IMG/VR virus record: IMGVR_UViG_3300046683_000150
Span: 1 to 20,156 of that record
Strand: one strand, 5' to 3'
From: a virus
Length of the DNA stretch: 20,156 nt
The notes under the pieces were generated by a model. That model was not told where the DNA came from, searched no databases, and was given only the letters and a program-made list of their open reading frames with translations. This document shows, in pieces, positions 1 through 7,794 of this stretch. Both the position numbers and the translations under genes were made by a program. Position 1 is the stretch's first letter. Every line of letters starts with the position of its first letter.

Positions 1-31
1 GGGCGCCTTGCGCGCGGCCATAAATCACGCG

Positions 32-58
32 TTTTCAACGAGATACAGCTGTTATAGT
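32..58 (+). promoter_or_regulatory. Possible promoter upstream of the late operon
   Basis: A TATAGT hexamer at 53-58 (5 of 6 to TATAAT) lies 43 bases before the first convincing start codon at 101. The only upstream partner is a weak TTTTCA at 32-37 with a short 15-base spacer. The AT-rich patch stands out in a GC-rich window. The same TATAGT hexamer occurs as the likely -10 of the repressor gene. It is a weak call: late promoters of unknown hosts cannot be recognised reliably by eye. Confidence 0.25.
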
Positions 59-100
59 CGGGTCGGTGGTGCATGCGTGTGCAGTCTCGAGGGGGATCGG

Positions 101-367
101 ATGGGGTTCACAGGGGATCAATGGGTCGAGCGGGGCCAATGGTGGCCGGGGATGTTTGGGCGGTTGCTGATGGGGGTGCGGGCCGTCGATCCAGGGTGGG
201 AGGATTTCGTCCGGCATTTCGTCCTAAAGGGCGGCGTGCCGTTGGAGTGGCGCGGGGCCGTGCCGGATGCCGCGATGCGGGTCGCGGTGGCCGCGGTCGC
301 GGGCGCGGACGCGGGGGCGTTGGCGCGTCGGCTGAAAGCGTTGGAGTGGCGGGAAGACGGTTTGTAG
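101..367 (+). CDS. Small hypothetical phage protein (88 aa)
   Basis: No family is recognised. ATG at 101 is preferred over the upstream in-frame ATG at 8 because a purine-rich GAGGGGGA lies at a good distance (about 88-95) and the residues encoded before 101 look non-coding. The protein is rich in Trp, Gly and Val in its first half and ends in an Ala-rich, probably helical stretch (residues about 55-88). It is the first gene before the packaging genes. A terminase small subunit often sits in this position, but I see no helix-turn-helix and the protein is short for that role. It ends 53 bases before the next start, with no gene between. Confidence 0.45.
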   Translation: MGFTGDQWVERGQWWPGMFGRLLMGVRAVDPGWEDFVRHFVLKGGVPLEWRGAVPDAAMRVAVAAVAGADAGALARRLKALEWREDGL

Positions 368-420
368 ATGCACGGGCAAGAGGGTGGATTGAGGGGCGAA
401 ATGGAATAGGTGGTGTAGCA

Positions 421-951
421 ATGAAGTTTCCAAAGGGTCCAGCAGTTCGTGTGAGCGTCCGAAAGGAACACATCACGACAGCGGTGGAGGCAAATTCCAC
501 AAAGTGTTGGATTGCCGAAGCGGTGCGGGCCGCGATCCCGAAAGCGCAAAACGTGGCGGTAGATGTGGCGACGACGCGATTCAGTGATTTGGAGGCTGGG
601 TATCGTTACGTCTATCTGACGCCGTACGCTGCACAAAAGGCCTTGTTAGAATTTGACGAAGGCATCACGCCGGCGCCGTTTAGTTTTCTGCTGCGAAATG
701 CCCACGTCACGCGCGCGGGTACCCAGCCGGCAACGAAGGCGCGGCGGGCGAACACGAAGGCGAAGCGGCAAAAACACCATGATCCTGTTCAGATGATCAG
801 GACCGAACGCGATGCCGAGAAAGGTGCATTGCCGCGGCGAGCGGGTGGGAAGCGTCCACCGCAGTTACGCTCCTTGCGTCAGTTCGGCGTGCGAGCATTC
901 CGCGGAGCATCAAAGGCACGCCTGGAAGCGTTAGCAGGCGCGACAAAATGA
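421..951 (+). CDS. Conserved-looking phage hypothetical protein, compositionally foreign (176 aa)
   Basis: ATG at 421 follows an AGGTGG motif at about 409-414. The N-terminal half (residues about 8-100) looks like a folded domain, with alternating strands and a KAxLxFD-type motif. From memory this style of protein (MKxPKGPxVxVxVRxEHI, later FxFxLRxxxVT) recurs as an unnamed protein in phage and metagenome contigs; I know no function. The C-terminal 75 residues are strongly basic (many Arg and Lys), suggesting nucleic-acid contact. Its base composition is clearly lower in GC than its neighbours (about 45-60% by line), and it uses TTG-GAG and CTG-GAA for Leu-Glu where most genes here use CTC-GAG. 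This fits recent acquisition. It ends one base before the terminase start. Confidence 0.6.
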   Translation: MKFPKGPAVRVSVRKEHITTAVEANSTKCWIAEAVRAAIPKAQNVAVDVATTRFSDLEAGYRYVYLTPYAAQKALLEFDEGITPAPFSFLLRNAHVTRAGTQPATKARRANTKAKRQKHHDPVQMIRTERDAEKGALPRRAGGKRPPQLRSLRQFGVRAFRGASKARLEALAGATK

Positions 952-952
952 C

Positions 953-2797
953 GTGAACGGGCAACAACGGTTTGACGAGGCGTGGGGCATTCCGGCGCCG
1001 CGGGGCCGGGGCCGGCCGCGGCTCGAGGATGACGACAAAGCGAAGCGCGGGACGTTGCGGCCGCATCGGGTCCGCGCGCGGCTCGCGGCGCTGGCGAAGG
1101 CAGAACCGGCGCCGACGGCGGCGCTCGTGCCGGCGCGCGACTACGCGACGATCGCGGGGACGTATGCGGCCGATGTCCTGGCGGGCCGGATCGTGGCGTG
1201 TCGGTGGGTGCGCCTGGCGCTCGAGCGGGACGCGCGCGATCGGGCGACGTGGGGCGACGCCGGCGCGTACGCCTGGGATCCGGCGCAGGGCGCCGCGGCG
1301 TGTCACTTTCTCGAGCAGTTGCCGCACGTCGAAGGCGCGTGGTCGACGGCGACGGTCCGGCTCGAGCCGTGGCAAGTGTGGTTCGTGCTGACGCTCTACG
1401 GCTGGCGGCAACGGGCCGAACCGGCGCGGCGGCGGTTTACGTCGGTGTATCTCGAGCTCGGACGGAAGGGCGCGAAATCGACGCTCATGGCCGGCCTGCT
1501 GCTATATCACGTCTGCCGGGAAGATGAACCGGGCGCGTCGGTCGTGTGCGGCGCGTCGACGGGCGCGCAAGCGCGGATCGTGTTCACGATCGCACAACGG
1601 ATGGTCCGGCGGTCGCTGTGGTTGCGGGAACAAGGGCTCCAGGCGTTTCAGCATTCGATTTTCACGCCGGACGCGGTGATCAAACCGATCAATTCCAAAG
1701 CGTCGACGCAGGACGGGCTGAATCCGTCGTGTATTGTGCTCGACGAAGCGCACGCGCAAACCTTCGCGCTGCATGATGTGTTGAAAAGCGCGCAAGGGGC
1801 GCGGCGGAATCCGCTGCTCCTGTGTCCGACGACGGCCGGCTATAACCTGCTCTCAGTCGGGTACGCGCTCCGCACGACGGTGACGAAGGTGCTCGAGCGC
1901 GCCGTGTCGGTCGATCATTTGCTCGGGCTCGTGTACGGGTTGGACGCGGACGACGATTGGCGCGATGAACGGGTCTGGATCAAAGCCAATCCCATGATCG
2001 GCGTCACGCCGTCGTATGAGTGGGTCAAAAATTACTGCGCGGACGCGCAAGCGACGCCGGGGCTCGAGGCGGAGTTCCGGATCAAGGTCTGCTCGGAGTG
2101 GGCGAACGCGGCAAGCTCGTGGCTGTCGTTGTCGGCGTGGGATCGGTGTGCGGATCCGTCGCTGCGGCTCGAGCAGTTCGCCGGGGCGCCGTGCTGGATC
2201 GGGGGCGACCTGGCGCAACTCGACGACCTGGCGGCGGTCGCGTATGTGTTCGAACGGGCCGGCAAGCTGGTCGCGTTCGTGCGGTTCTATTTGCCGGAAC
2301 TCGTGGTGCAATCGCGGGCGCGCGCCATTCCGCAATATCTCGAGTGGGTCCGCGAGGGGCTGTTGACGCTGACGCCGGGGAATATGATCGACTACGCGAC
2401 GATCGAAGCGGATCTCCGCGCGGCGTGCCGGCGGTTCGAGGTGCGCGCGCTGGTCTTCGATCAATACGGATCCGTGCAATTAACGGGATCGCTGGCGAAC
2501 GACGGCTATCCGGCGCGGGTCGAACCGAAAAGCGCGAAAACGATGACGCTGCCGGCGCGGGAGCTCGAGGGGCGCGTCAATGCGGGCTTGTTCGCGCACG
2601 ATGGGAACTCGTGTTTGCGGTGGCAAGCGTCGAATGTGGTCGTGACGCGGCGCACGGATGATACGTTATTGCCGAAGAAAGATACCGCGGAGTCCGCCAA
2701 CAAGATCGACGGGATCGATGCGCTGCTTGAAGCGATGGGCGCCTGGCTCGCGGAGCAGGCGCGCGCGGCGCCGGCGTATCAGATGGTGATCATGTGA
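953..2797 (+). CDS. terL: Terminase large subunit
   Basis: This is the ATP-driven DNA-packaging motor with a headful or cos nuclease. At 614 residues it has the usual size for the Terminase_1/TerL family. The ATPase domain carries a Walker A GRKGAKST at 170-177 and a Walker B CIVLDEAHA around 260-268 with D264-E265. The C-terminal RNase H-like nuclease shows the expected acidic positions: D419 in GGDLAQLDDLAA, D503 in LVFDQYG, and D586/D589 in KIDGIDALLEA. The start is a GTG at 953; Shine-Dalgarno support is weak. The first 30 residues form a basic tail containing an AT-hook-like RGRPR motif (about 18-25) that is repeated in the small protein at 3021. No obvious terminase small subunit lies next to it. 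The last four bases overlap the next gene (GTGA). Confidence 0.95.
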   Translation: MNGQQRFDEAWGIPAPRGRGRPRLEDDDKAKRGTLRPHRVRARLAALAKAEPAPTAALVPARDYATIAGTYAADVLAGRIVACRWVRLALERDARDRATWGDAGAYAWDPAQGAAACHFLEQLPHVEGAWSTATVRLEPWQVWFVLTLYGWRQRAEPARRRFTSVYLELGRKGAKSTLMAGLLLYHVCREDEPGASVVCGASTGAQARIVFTIAQRMVRRSLWLREQGLQAFQHSIFTPDAVIKPINSKASTQDGLNPSCIVLDEAHAQTFALHDVLKSAQGARRNPLLLCPTTAGYNLLSVGYALRTTVTKVLERAVSVDHLLGLVYGLDADDDWRDERVWIKANPMIGVTPSYEWVKNYCADAQATPGLEAEFRIKVCSEWANAASSWLSLSAWDRCADPSLRLEQFAGAPCWIGGDLAQLDDLAAVAYVFERAGKLVAFVRFYLPELVVQSRARAIPQYLEWVREGLLTLTPGNMIDYATIEADLRAACRRFEVRALVFDQYGSVQLTGSLANDGYPARVEPKSAKTMTLPARELEGRVNAGLFAHDGNSCLRWQASNVVVTRRTDDTLLPKKDTAESANKIDGIDALLEAMGAWLAEQARAAPAYQMVIM

Positions 2798-3024
2798 TCC
2801 GACATTGGCAGTTGTGGCGGATTTGGACGCGGGGATGGGGCGTGCGCGATTGGTGGGCGTATTTCAGACGGGACGGGTTGCCGATTAGCGTGGCGTGGGT
2901 GTTACCGCGGGCCGTGGTGTATTGGTGTTATGTGCGGGTGACGGTGGCGACGGCGCCGGATCCGTCGGTGTTGACGTTTGGCGACGTCTGTAAGGTGTGG
3001 CGGGAAAAGGGCACGGGTAAATGA
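2794..3024 (+). CDS. Small Trp-rich hypothetical protein (76 aa)
   Basis: It starts at GTG 2794, overlapping the terminase stop by four bases (GTGA), so it is probably translationally coupled. It is very rich in Trp and Arg at the N-terminus and has a moderately hydrophobic segment (residues about 29-52, ISVAWVLPRAVVYW and following) that could be a membrane-associated helix or a buried core. Small proteins of this type, with a W/R-rich head and a LPRAVVYW-like centre, occur next to terminase genes in other high-GC phages as far as I recall. No function is known to me. It ends with an ATGA overlap with the following gene. Confidence 0.6.
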   Translation: MIRHWQLWRIWTRGWGVRDWWAYFRRDGLPISVAWVLPRAVVYWCYVRVTVATAPDPSVLTFGDVCKVWREKGTGK

Positions 3025-3224
3025 CGGCCGGCGATCCGCTGAAACCGAACGGGCGCGGCCGGCCGCGGCTCGAGGCGGACGAACGAACGATCAACGTGAC
3101 GTTTACGCTGTCGCCGCGACAGTATGCCACGCTCTGCCGGCACGCCCGGCGCCGGCGCGTCTCCACGTCGGCATTGTTGCGATCGATGCTCGCGCGCTAT
3201 CCGGGTTTCGCGTCAATTTCCTAA
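3021..3224 (+). CDS. Small ribbon-helix-helix-like DNA-binding protein (67 aa)
   Basis: ATG at 3021 overlaps the preceding stop (ATGA). The N-terminus has a GRGRPRLE motif (about residues 11-18), an AT-hook-like element identical to one in the terminase N-terminus. Residues about 24-58 follow a ribbon-helix-helix pattern: a short strand (INVTFTL), helix one (SPRQYATLCRHARRR) and helix two (STSALLRSML). It likely binds DNA. Its place inside the packaging/head block suggests a role in packaging (an unusual terminase small subunit or accessory) or regulation of the head genes immediately downstream. Neither role can be shown here. Confidence 0.6.
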   Translation: MTAGDPLKPNGRGRPRLEADERTINVTFTLSPRQYATLCRHARRRRVSTSALLRSMLARYPGFASIS

Positions 3225-3286
3225 CAATTCGATTTTCACAACATTTAAATCGGCCCGGCGCCGGCCGGGCGGTATCGTCTCGGCCC
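3216..3286 (+). promoter_or_regulatory. AT-rich patch plus GC hairpin before the capsid gene
   Basis: About 35 bases of AT-rich sequence (3216-3250, including TTTAAAT) are followed by a perfect 7-bp inverted repeat, GCCCGGC (3253-3259) and GCCGGGC (3264-3270), with a 4-base loop. No T-run follows, so a simple terminator is unlikely. The patch may carry a promoter for the capsid gene or be an mRNA processing or stability element. The capsid start at 3287 has no visible Shine-Dalgarno sequence, so the hairpin may matter for translation. Confidence 0.35.
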
Positions 3287-5134
3287 ATGGCGGACGCGTC
3301 CTATCTGGTCCTTGAGGTCAAAGCGATCGACGCGGGCGCGCGCACGTTTTCCGGGTTTGCGACGACGCCGGGGCTCGACCTGGGCGGCGATCGCGTGAAT
3401 CCGTTTGGGGTGCGCGTCACGAATCCGATCCCGCTGCTGATGTACCACGATCGCACGCGGCCGATCGGCACGGCGGTGTTACACGCGGCGACGCCGGCCG
3501 GGATCCCGTTCACGGCGACGCTCGCGGACGTGCCGGAACCGGGCGTGTTGCGCGATCGGGTGCTCGAGGCGTGGCACTCGATTAAGGCGGGCCTGGCCTG
3601 GGCGGTGTCGATCGGCTGGCGTCCGCTCGAGAACGGCGTCAAGTATCTGAAAGATGGCACGCGCGATCTACTTGCAATACAGGTGCATGAACTCTCGATC
3701 GAATCGCTGCCGATGAATCCGGCCGCGGTGATCGACACGATCAAAAGTTTGGCGGCCGCGTCAGGCCGGAACTCTGCGGGCGTCTCCGCAATTTCAGCAA
3801 TGGGGCGGAGCATGACGATTGCAGAAGCGATCACGGGATTTGAACACAAGCGCGCGGCGCTGATGGGACAAGCGAACGCGATCATGGACGCGCATCCGGG
3901 CGAAACGCTCGACGCGACGGACGCGGATCGCTATGACGGGCTGCTGCTCGAGGTCAAGAGCATTGATGCGCACCTGACGCGGGAGCGCGCGCGCGAGGCG
4001 GCGGCGGTCGCGACGGCGACGAAGCTCGAGACGGGCGGGATCAAAACGATCACGCCGGGGAGCACGGGGCGCGTCGTGTCGGTCAAGGCGAACGTCCCGC
4101 CGGGTCAGGGGTTCGTGCGCCAGGCGATGGCGATCATTGCCGGCAAGGGCTCGCGGAGTGACGCGATCCGGATCGCGGAAGAACGCTGGCCGGACATGCC
4201 AGAAGTGGCGCTCTCGCTGAAAACGGTCGTGGCGCCGGCGACGACGACGGGCGCGTCCTGGGCGAAGCCGCTGGTCAATCCGCCAGGCGGATCGGCGGAG
4301 TTCATGGCGATGCTCCGGCCGGCCACGGTGATCGGCCGCATTCCGGGCTTACGCGACGTGCCGTTCAACGTCGCGGTCCCGATGCAGATCGGCGGCGGCA
4401 CGTACGGATGGGTCGGGGAAGGCAAACCGAAGCCGCTGACGCAGTTGGCGTTTCAGTCCTTGTCGCTGACGCGGACGAAGATCGCGGGGATCCTGCTGAT
4501 GACGGAGGAGCTCGCGCGGAGCTCGGATCCGAAAGCGGAGGAGATTTTCCGCCAGGACATGATTGCCGGGATCGGGGCGTTCAAGGATGCGCAGTTCTTG
4601 GATCCGGCGGTGGCGGAAGTCGCCGGGCTGCATCCGGGATCGATCACGAATGGCATTTCGGGATCGGCGGCGACGGCGGATCCGGCGGCGGATATTGCGG
4701 CCATGCTCGGCAAGTTCACGGCGGCGAACATTCCGTTGTCGAACGTGTCGATCGTGCTGTCGGAGTCGAACGCGTTTTCGCTTTCGATGTTCAAAACCGT
4801 CGGCGGCGAATCGATGTTTCCGGGTATGTCCGTGGCGGGCGGGTCGGTGGGCGGCGTGACCGTCGTGCCGTCGAATGCGGCCGGCACGAATGTGATCGGC
4901 GTCGCGGGGCCGTACATCCTGTACGCGGACGATGGGGCCGTCGAAATTGATGTGTCGAATCAGGCGTCGGTGCAAATGGAAACGGCGCCAATGGATCCGG
5001 CCGATGCGACCGTGGTCCACACGTCCCTCTGGCAGAACAACCTGGTGGGTCTGCGCGCGGAACTGTTCGTGAACTGGAAGCGGTCCCTGTCGGGATCGGT
5101 CCAGTTGATCACGGGCGCGGCCTGGGCGCCGTAG
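3287..5134 (+). CDS. Fused prohead protease and HK97-type major capsid protein
   Basis: A single 615-residue reading frame joins two normally separate head proteins. Residues 1-165 match an HK97-family (S78-like) prohead protease: the LMYHDRTRPIG segment with candidate catalytic H54, the AVSIGWRP segment with candidate S108, and a HELSIESLPMNPAA segment (134-147) typical of the family end. Residues about 176-250 are a charged, probably coiled-coil scaffold (delta-like) region. Residues about 280-615 are an HK97-fold capsid protein (EGKPKP, MTEELARSSDP, GSVGGVTVVPS and TSLWQNNLVGLRAE segments). The chosen ATG at 3287 lacks a Shine-Dalgarno sequence. In-frame ATGs at 3800 and 3812 lie exactly at the domain boundary and could give a separate capsid protein of about 440 residues. 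The protease would mature the capsid by cutting off the scaffold region. Confidence 0.9.
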   Translation: MADASYLVLEVKAIDAGARTFSGFATTPGLDLGGDRVNPFGVRVTNPIPLLMYHDRTRPIGTAVLHAATPAGIPFTATLADVPEPGVLRDRVLEAWHSIKAGLAWAVSIGWRPLENGVKYLKDGTRDLLAIQVHELSIESLPMNPAAVIDTIKSLAAASGRNSAGVSAISAMGRSMTIAEAITGFEHKRAALMGQANAIMDAHPGETLDATDADRYDGLLLEVKSIDAHLTRERAREAAAVATATKLETGGIKTITPGSTGRVVSVKANVPPGQGFVRQAMAIIAGKGSRSDAIRIAEERWPDMPEVALSLKTVVAPATTTGASWAKPLVNPPGGSAEFMAMLRPATVIGRIPGLRDVPFNVAVPMQIGGGTYGWVGEGKPKPLTQLAFQSLSLTRTKIAGILLMTEELARSSDPKAEEIFRQDMIAGIGAFKDAQFLDPAVAEVAGLHPGSITNGISGSAATADPAADIAAMLGKFTAANIPLSNVSIVLSESNAFSLSMFKTVGGESMFPGMSVAGGSVGGVTVVPSNAAGTNVIGVAGPYILYADDGAVEIDVSNQASVQMETAPMDPADATVVHTSLWQNNLVGLRAELFVNWKRSLSGSVQLITGAAWAP

Positions 5135-5233
5135 GTACCCTCACGGCGTGCTGGTGGGCCGGTCGCGCGGGTTCCTGGGCGGGGCAAGCGCGGCCGGCCT
5201 GATTTCGTTCTTGGTGGAGTGCAAGGGGGTCGG

Positions 5234-6631
5234 GTGCGGGTCCTGGGGCTCGAGATTCGCCGGGCATTGAAGCCGGTCGCGGCGCGACGGGACGGCGGCG
5301 GGCCGGTCGTGATCCGGGAGCCGTTTACGGGCGCCTGGCAATCGAACGCGGACCTGACGGCCGACGGCGTGTTCTGCAATCCGGTCCTGTTCGCGTGTCT
5401 CGATTTGATTGCGCGCGAGATCGGGAAGATGCGGCTCCGCCTGGTCGCGCGCGACGCGATCGGCATCTGGCACGAAACCACGAATCCCGCGTATACGCCG
5501 GTGCTCCGCCGGCCGAATCGGTACCAGACGACACAAAAGTTTGTGGAGTGCTGGATCCTGTCGAAGTGCGCGCACGGGAACGCCTACATCCTGAAAGAGC
5601 GCGACGCGCGCGGCGTGGTCAAGGCGCTCTATCCGTTGGATCCGGCGCGCGTGTCGGTGCTCGTGAGCGACGATGGCGGCGTGTATTACGAGCTCGCGGC
5701 CGATGTGCTGAAGCAAGTGCCGCGGAGCGACACGGGCGGGATCGTGGTGCCGGCATCCGAGATCATTCACGATCCGATGGTGCTGTTGTGGTCGCCGCTG
5801 ATCGGCGTGTCCCCGATTACGGCGTGCGGCGCGACGGCGCTCCAGGCGCTCAGCATTCAACAGGATCAATCGACGTTCTTCCAAAACGGCGCGCGGCCGT
5901 CGGGGGTGCTCAAGGTACCGGGGGCGCTGACGACGGAGAAAGCGGCGGCGCTGAAGCAACAATTTCGCGAACTGTTCAGCGGGGCGAATAGCGGCAACGT
6001 CGCGGTGCTGACGGACGGGATGTTGTTCGAACCGATGCGCATGAACGCGGTTGATACACAGCTGATCGACCAATTGAAACTGAGCGGCGAAACGATCTGC
6101 GCCTGCTACCACGTGCCGTTCTACATGGTGAACCAGGGCGCGGCGCCGGCGAATCTCGATGCCGAAAGCCTGGTGCAGTTGTTCTATTCCCAGTGCTTGC
6201 AGAGTCTCACGACGGCGTTTGAGACGTCACTGGATGCCGGGCTCGAGCTCGCGGACGATCTGGGGACCGAGTTCGACATTGACGATTTGATCTGGATGAA
6301 CTCCGACGTGCGGACGCGATCCGCGAAGGAGTCGATCGGATCGGGGGCGCTGTCGCCGGACGAAGCGCGCGCGAAGTACTTCGGCCTCGGGCCGGTGCCG
6401 GGCGGCGCGTCGCCGTACATGCAGCAACAATATTTCAGTCTCGAGGCGTTGGCGGCGCGGGACGCGGCCGAACCAGCGCCGGCGACGGGGACGGCGGCGG
6501 ACGCCATGCCGGCCGAAGTCAAAGCGGCGCCGGCGCTCGAGGCCGCGGCGCTGGATGTGGCGGCGTATGGGGCGCGGACGCGGGCGGCGCTGCTGGCGCG
6601 GCGGGAGAGGTGGATCGATGCTGTCGCCTGA
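5234..6631 (+). CDS. Portal protein (HK97 family)
   Basis: This is the dodecameric portal ring at the capsid vertex, through which DNA enters and to which the tail attaches. The length of 465 residues is normal. Recognisable features are the early LFACLDLIAREIG helix, the HGNAYILKERD strand, the IIHDPM...SPLIGVSPI loop (about 170-195), the FFQNGARPSGVLKVPG segment, the GNVAVLTDGMLFEPM stretch and the ICACYHVPFYMV helix. A GALSPDEARAKYFGLGPVPGG tail motif follows. GTG at 5234 is chosen because AAGGGGG lies just upstream; an in-frame GTG at 5219 would add five residues but has no ribosome site. The Ala/Pro-rich end (about 415-450) is probably flexible. It overlaps the next gene by 14 bases. The 99 bases before it hold only a doubtful 40-codon frame. 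Confidence 0.93.
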   Translation: MRVLGLEIRRALKPVAARRDGGGPVVIREPFTGAWQSNADLTADGVFCNPVLFACLDLIAREIGKMRLRLVARDAIGIWHETTNPAYTPVLRRPNRYQTTQKFVECWILSKCAHGNAYILKERDARGVVKALYPLDPARVSVLVSDDGGVYYELAADVLKQVPRSDTGGIVVPASEIIHDPMVLLWSPLIGVSPITACGATALQALSIQQDQSTFFQNGARPSGVLKVPGALTTEKAAALKQQFRELFSGANSGNVAVLTDGMLFEPMRMNAVDTQLIDQLKLSGETICACYHVPFYMVNQGAAPANLDAESLVQLFYSQCLQSLTTAFETSLDAGLELADDLGTEFDIDDLIWMNSDVRTRSAKESIGSGALSPDEARAKYFGLGPVPGGASPYMQQQYFSLEALAARDAAEPAPATGTAADAMPAEVKAAPALEAAALDVAAYGARTRAALLARRERWIDAVA

Positions 6632-7148
6632 GCAATTGGCCGAAGTGATCGGCGGCGCGATCGAGGGGATCCTGGGCGCGGCGCTCGCGGGGATGCGAAC
6701 GCGGCTGGCGGTGCTCGAGGCGCGCGCGGAATTCGCGCCGGACGCGAAAAGCCTGGGGGCGCTCGGGGAACGGCTGGCGGCGCTCGAGGCGCGGCCGGCG
6801 GTGCCGGGCCCGGCGGGGAAAGACGGGGCGCCGGGCGCCGCGGGCGTCGATGGGTTGGGGTTCGGGGATCTGGTGCTCGAGCAGGTGAACGATCGGGATC
6901 TGGTGGTCAAGGCGATGGTCGGGGATCGGGTGCGCGAGCTCGGGCGCGTGTCGTGGCCGGTGATGCTCGATGCCGGTGTCTGGGCCGCGGGCCGGGCGTA
7001 CGCGAAGGGCGACGCGGTGACGTACGGCGGATCGCTGTGGGTCTGTCAGCAGGCGGGCGCGACGGCGCGGCCGGAAACGGCGGAGGGCGCGCGGGCGTGG
7101 CGCCTGGCGGTCAAACGCGGCCGGGACGGGCGCGGGGATCGGGTATGA
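6618..7148 (+). CDS. Collagen-like virion protein with a carbohydrate-binding-like C-terminus
   Basis: This 176-residue protein starts at ATG 6618, inside the portal end, with GAGAGG (6604-6609) as a good ribosome site. Residues 1-60 are helical and likely coiled coil (regular Leu/Ala with LExR heptads). A short Gly-X-Y collagen-like segment follows (GPAGKDGAPGAAGVDG, about 65-80). The C-terminal part, GVWAAGRAYAKGDAVTYGGSLWVC with a later W, resembles the small Trp-rich chitin-binding/ChiC-type modules (YxxGDxVxYxGxxW pattern). This suggests a trimeric, surface-exposed decoration that sticks to glycans. It lies between the portal and connector genes, so it is probably a head or neck decoration. 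The function is inferred from pattern only. Confidence 0.7.
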   Translation: MLSPEQLAEVIGGAIEGILGAALAGMRTRLAVLEARAEFAPDAKSLGALGERLAALEARPAVPGPAGKDGAPGAAGVDGLGFGDLVLEQVNDRDLVVKAMVGDRVRELGRVSWPVMLDAGVWAAGRAYAKGDAVTYGGSLWVCQQAGATARPETAEGARAWRLAVKRGRDGRGDRV

Positions 7149-7450
7149 CAGATCTGGTCACGATCGACGACGCGAAAACACACCTCAAGATCTTTGATAC
7201 CGACCATGACGCGGAAGTCCAGGCGCGGTTGGACGATGCGACGGCGTGGGTGATCGGGTATCTGAATCAGCCGATCGATCCGGCCTGGGATGACACGACG
7301 GTGCCGGGGCCGGTGCGCGCGGCGGTGCTCGTGTATCTCACGTTCCTCTGGGTGCATCGCGACGACTGGGCGAACGACGGGATCGAAACCGGCACGCACG
7401 CCGGGATCGCGAATCTGTTGCGCCAGTGGCGGGATCCGGCGATCGCGTAA
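7145..7450 (+). CDS. Head-tail connector protein (gp6-like)
   Basis: ATG at 7145 overlaps the previous stop (ATGA). The 101 residues fit the small helical HK97 gp6/Phage_gp6-type connector: an N-terminal VTIDDAKTHLKIFDTDHDAEVQARLDDA segment, an ATAWVIGYLNQP helix, and a helix through VRAAVLVYLTFLWVHRD. The family forms a ring under the portal. Its position right after the portal block and before the stopper gene agrees. The stop shares a base with the next start (TAATG). Confidence 0.85.
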   Translation: MTDLVTIDDAKTHLKIFDTDHDAEVQARLDDATAWVIGYLNQPIDPAWDDTTVPGPVRAAVLVYLTFLWVHRDDWANDGIETGTHAGIANLLRQWRDPAIA

Positions 7451-7794
7451 TGGGGATCGGCGCCTGGCGGACACGCGCGGAGTTTCTGACGCCGGTGCAT
7501 ACGCCGGCGCCGGACGGGAGTTATACGGAAACGCTCGTGCCGCTGGTGCCGCAATTTCAGGACGTGGGGATCCGGCCGGCCGGCGCGCGGGATCTGGAAC
7601 GCCTGACGGCGGGCACGGTGAGCAGTACGGCGGGGTTTGTGGTCGAGACGTGGTGGCATCCGGGCGTGACGATGGAGACGGTGTTGCGGGTGCCGGGCGC
7701 GGCCGGCGATCGGGTGCTGTCGGTCCTGTACGTGGGCAATCCGGACGGCCAGCACACGTATCTGGAACTGCTCGTGGCGGAGCGGGTGTTGTAA
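7450..7794 (+). CDS. Head-tail joining/stopper protein
   Basis: This is a 114-residue protein of the Phage_H_T_join (SPP1 gp16 / HK97 gp7-like) kind: an N-terminal GAWRTRAEFLTPVHTPAPDGSY strand pair, the VGIRPAGARDLERL segment that normally reads as (A)xRPxsgxE, and mostly beta structure with a WWHPGVTMET core and an L-rich end. Such proteins plug the connector until the tail attaches. ATG at 7450 overlaps the previous stop by one base, and its own stop overlaps the next ATG in the same way (TAATG), so these connector genes are probably translationally coupled. Confidence 0.8.
   Translation: MGIGAWRTRAEFLTPVHTPAPDGSYTETLVPLVPQFQDVGIRPAGARDLERLTAGTVSSTAGFVVETWWHPGVTMETVLRVPGAAGDRVLSVLYVGNPDGQHTYLELLVAERVL

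Noticed and set aside
73-420. N-terminal extension of the 421-951 gene from ATG 73
   Set aside because: The added residues are Gly/Arg-rich and overlap the 101-367 gene; ATG 421 has its own ribosome site.
5148-5270. A 40-codon frame starting at GTG 5148 between capsid and portal
   Set aside because: It has no ribosome site, overlaps the portal start by 37 bases, and has a non-specific composition; probably chance.
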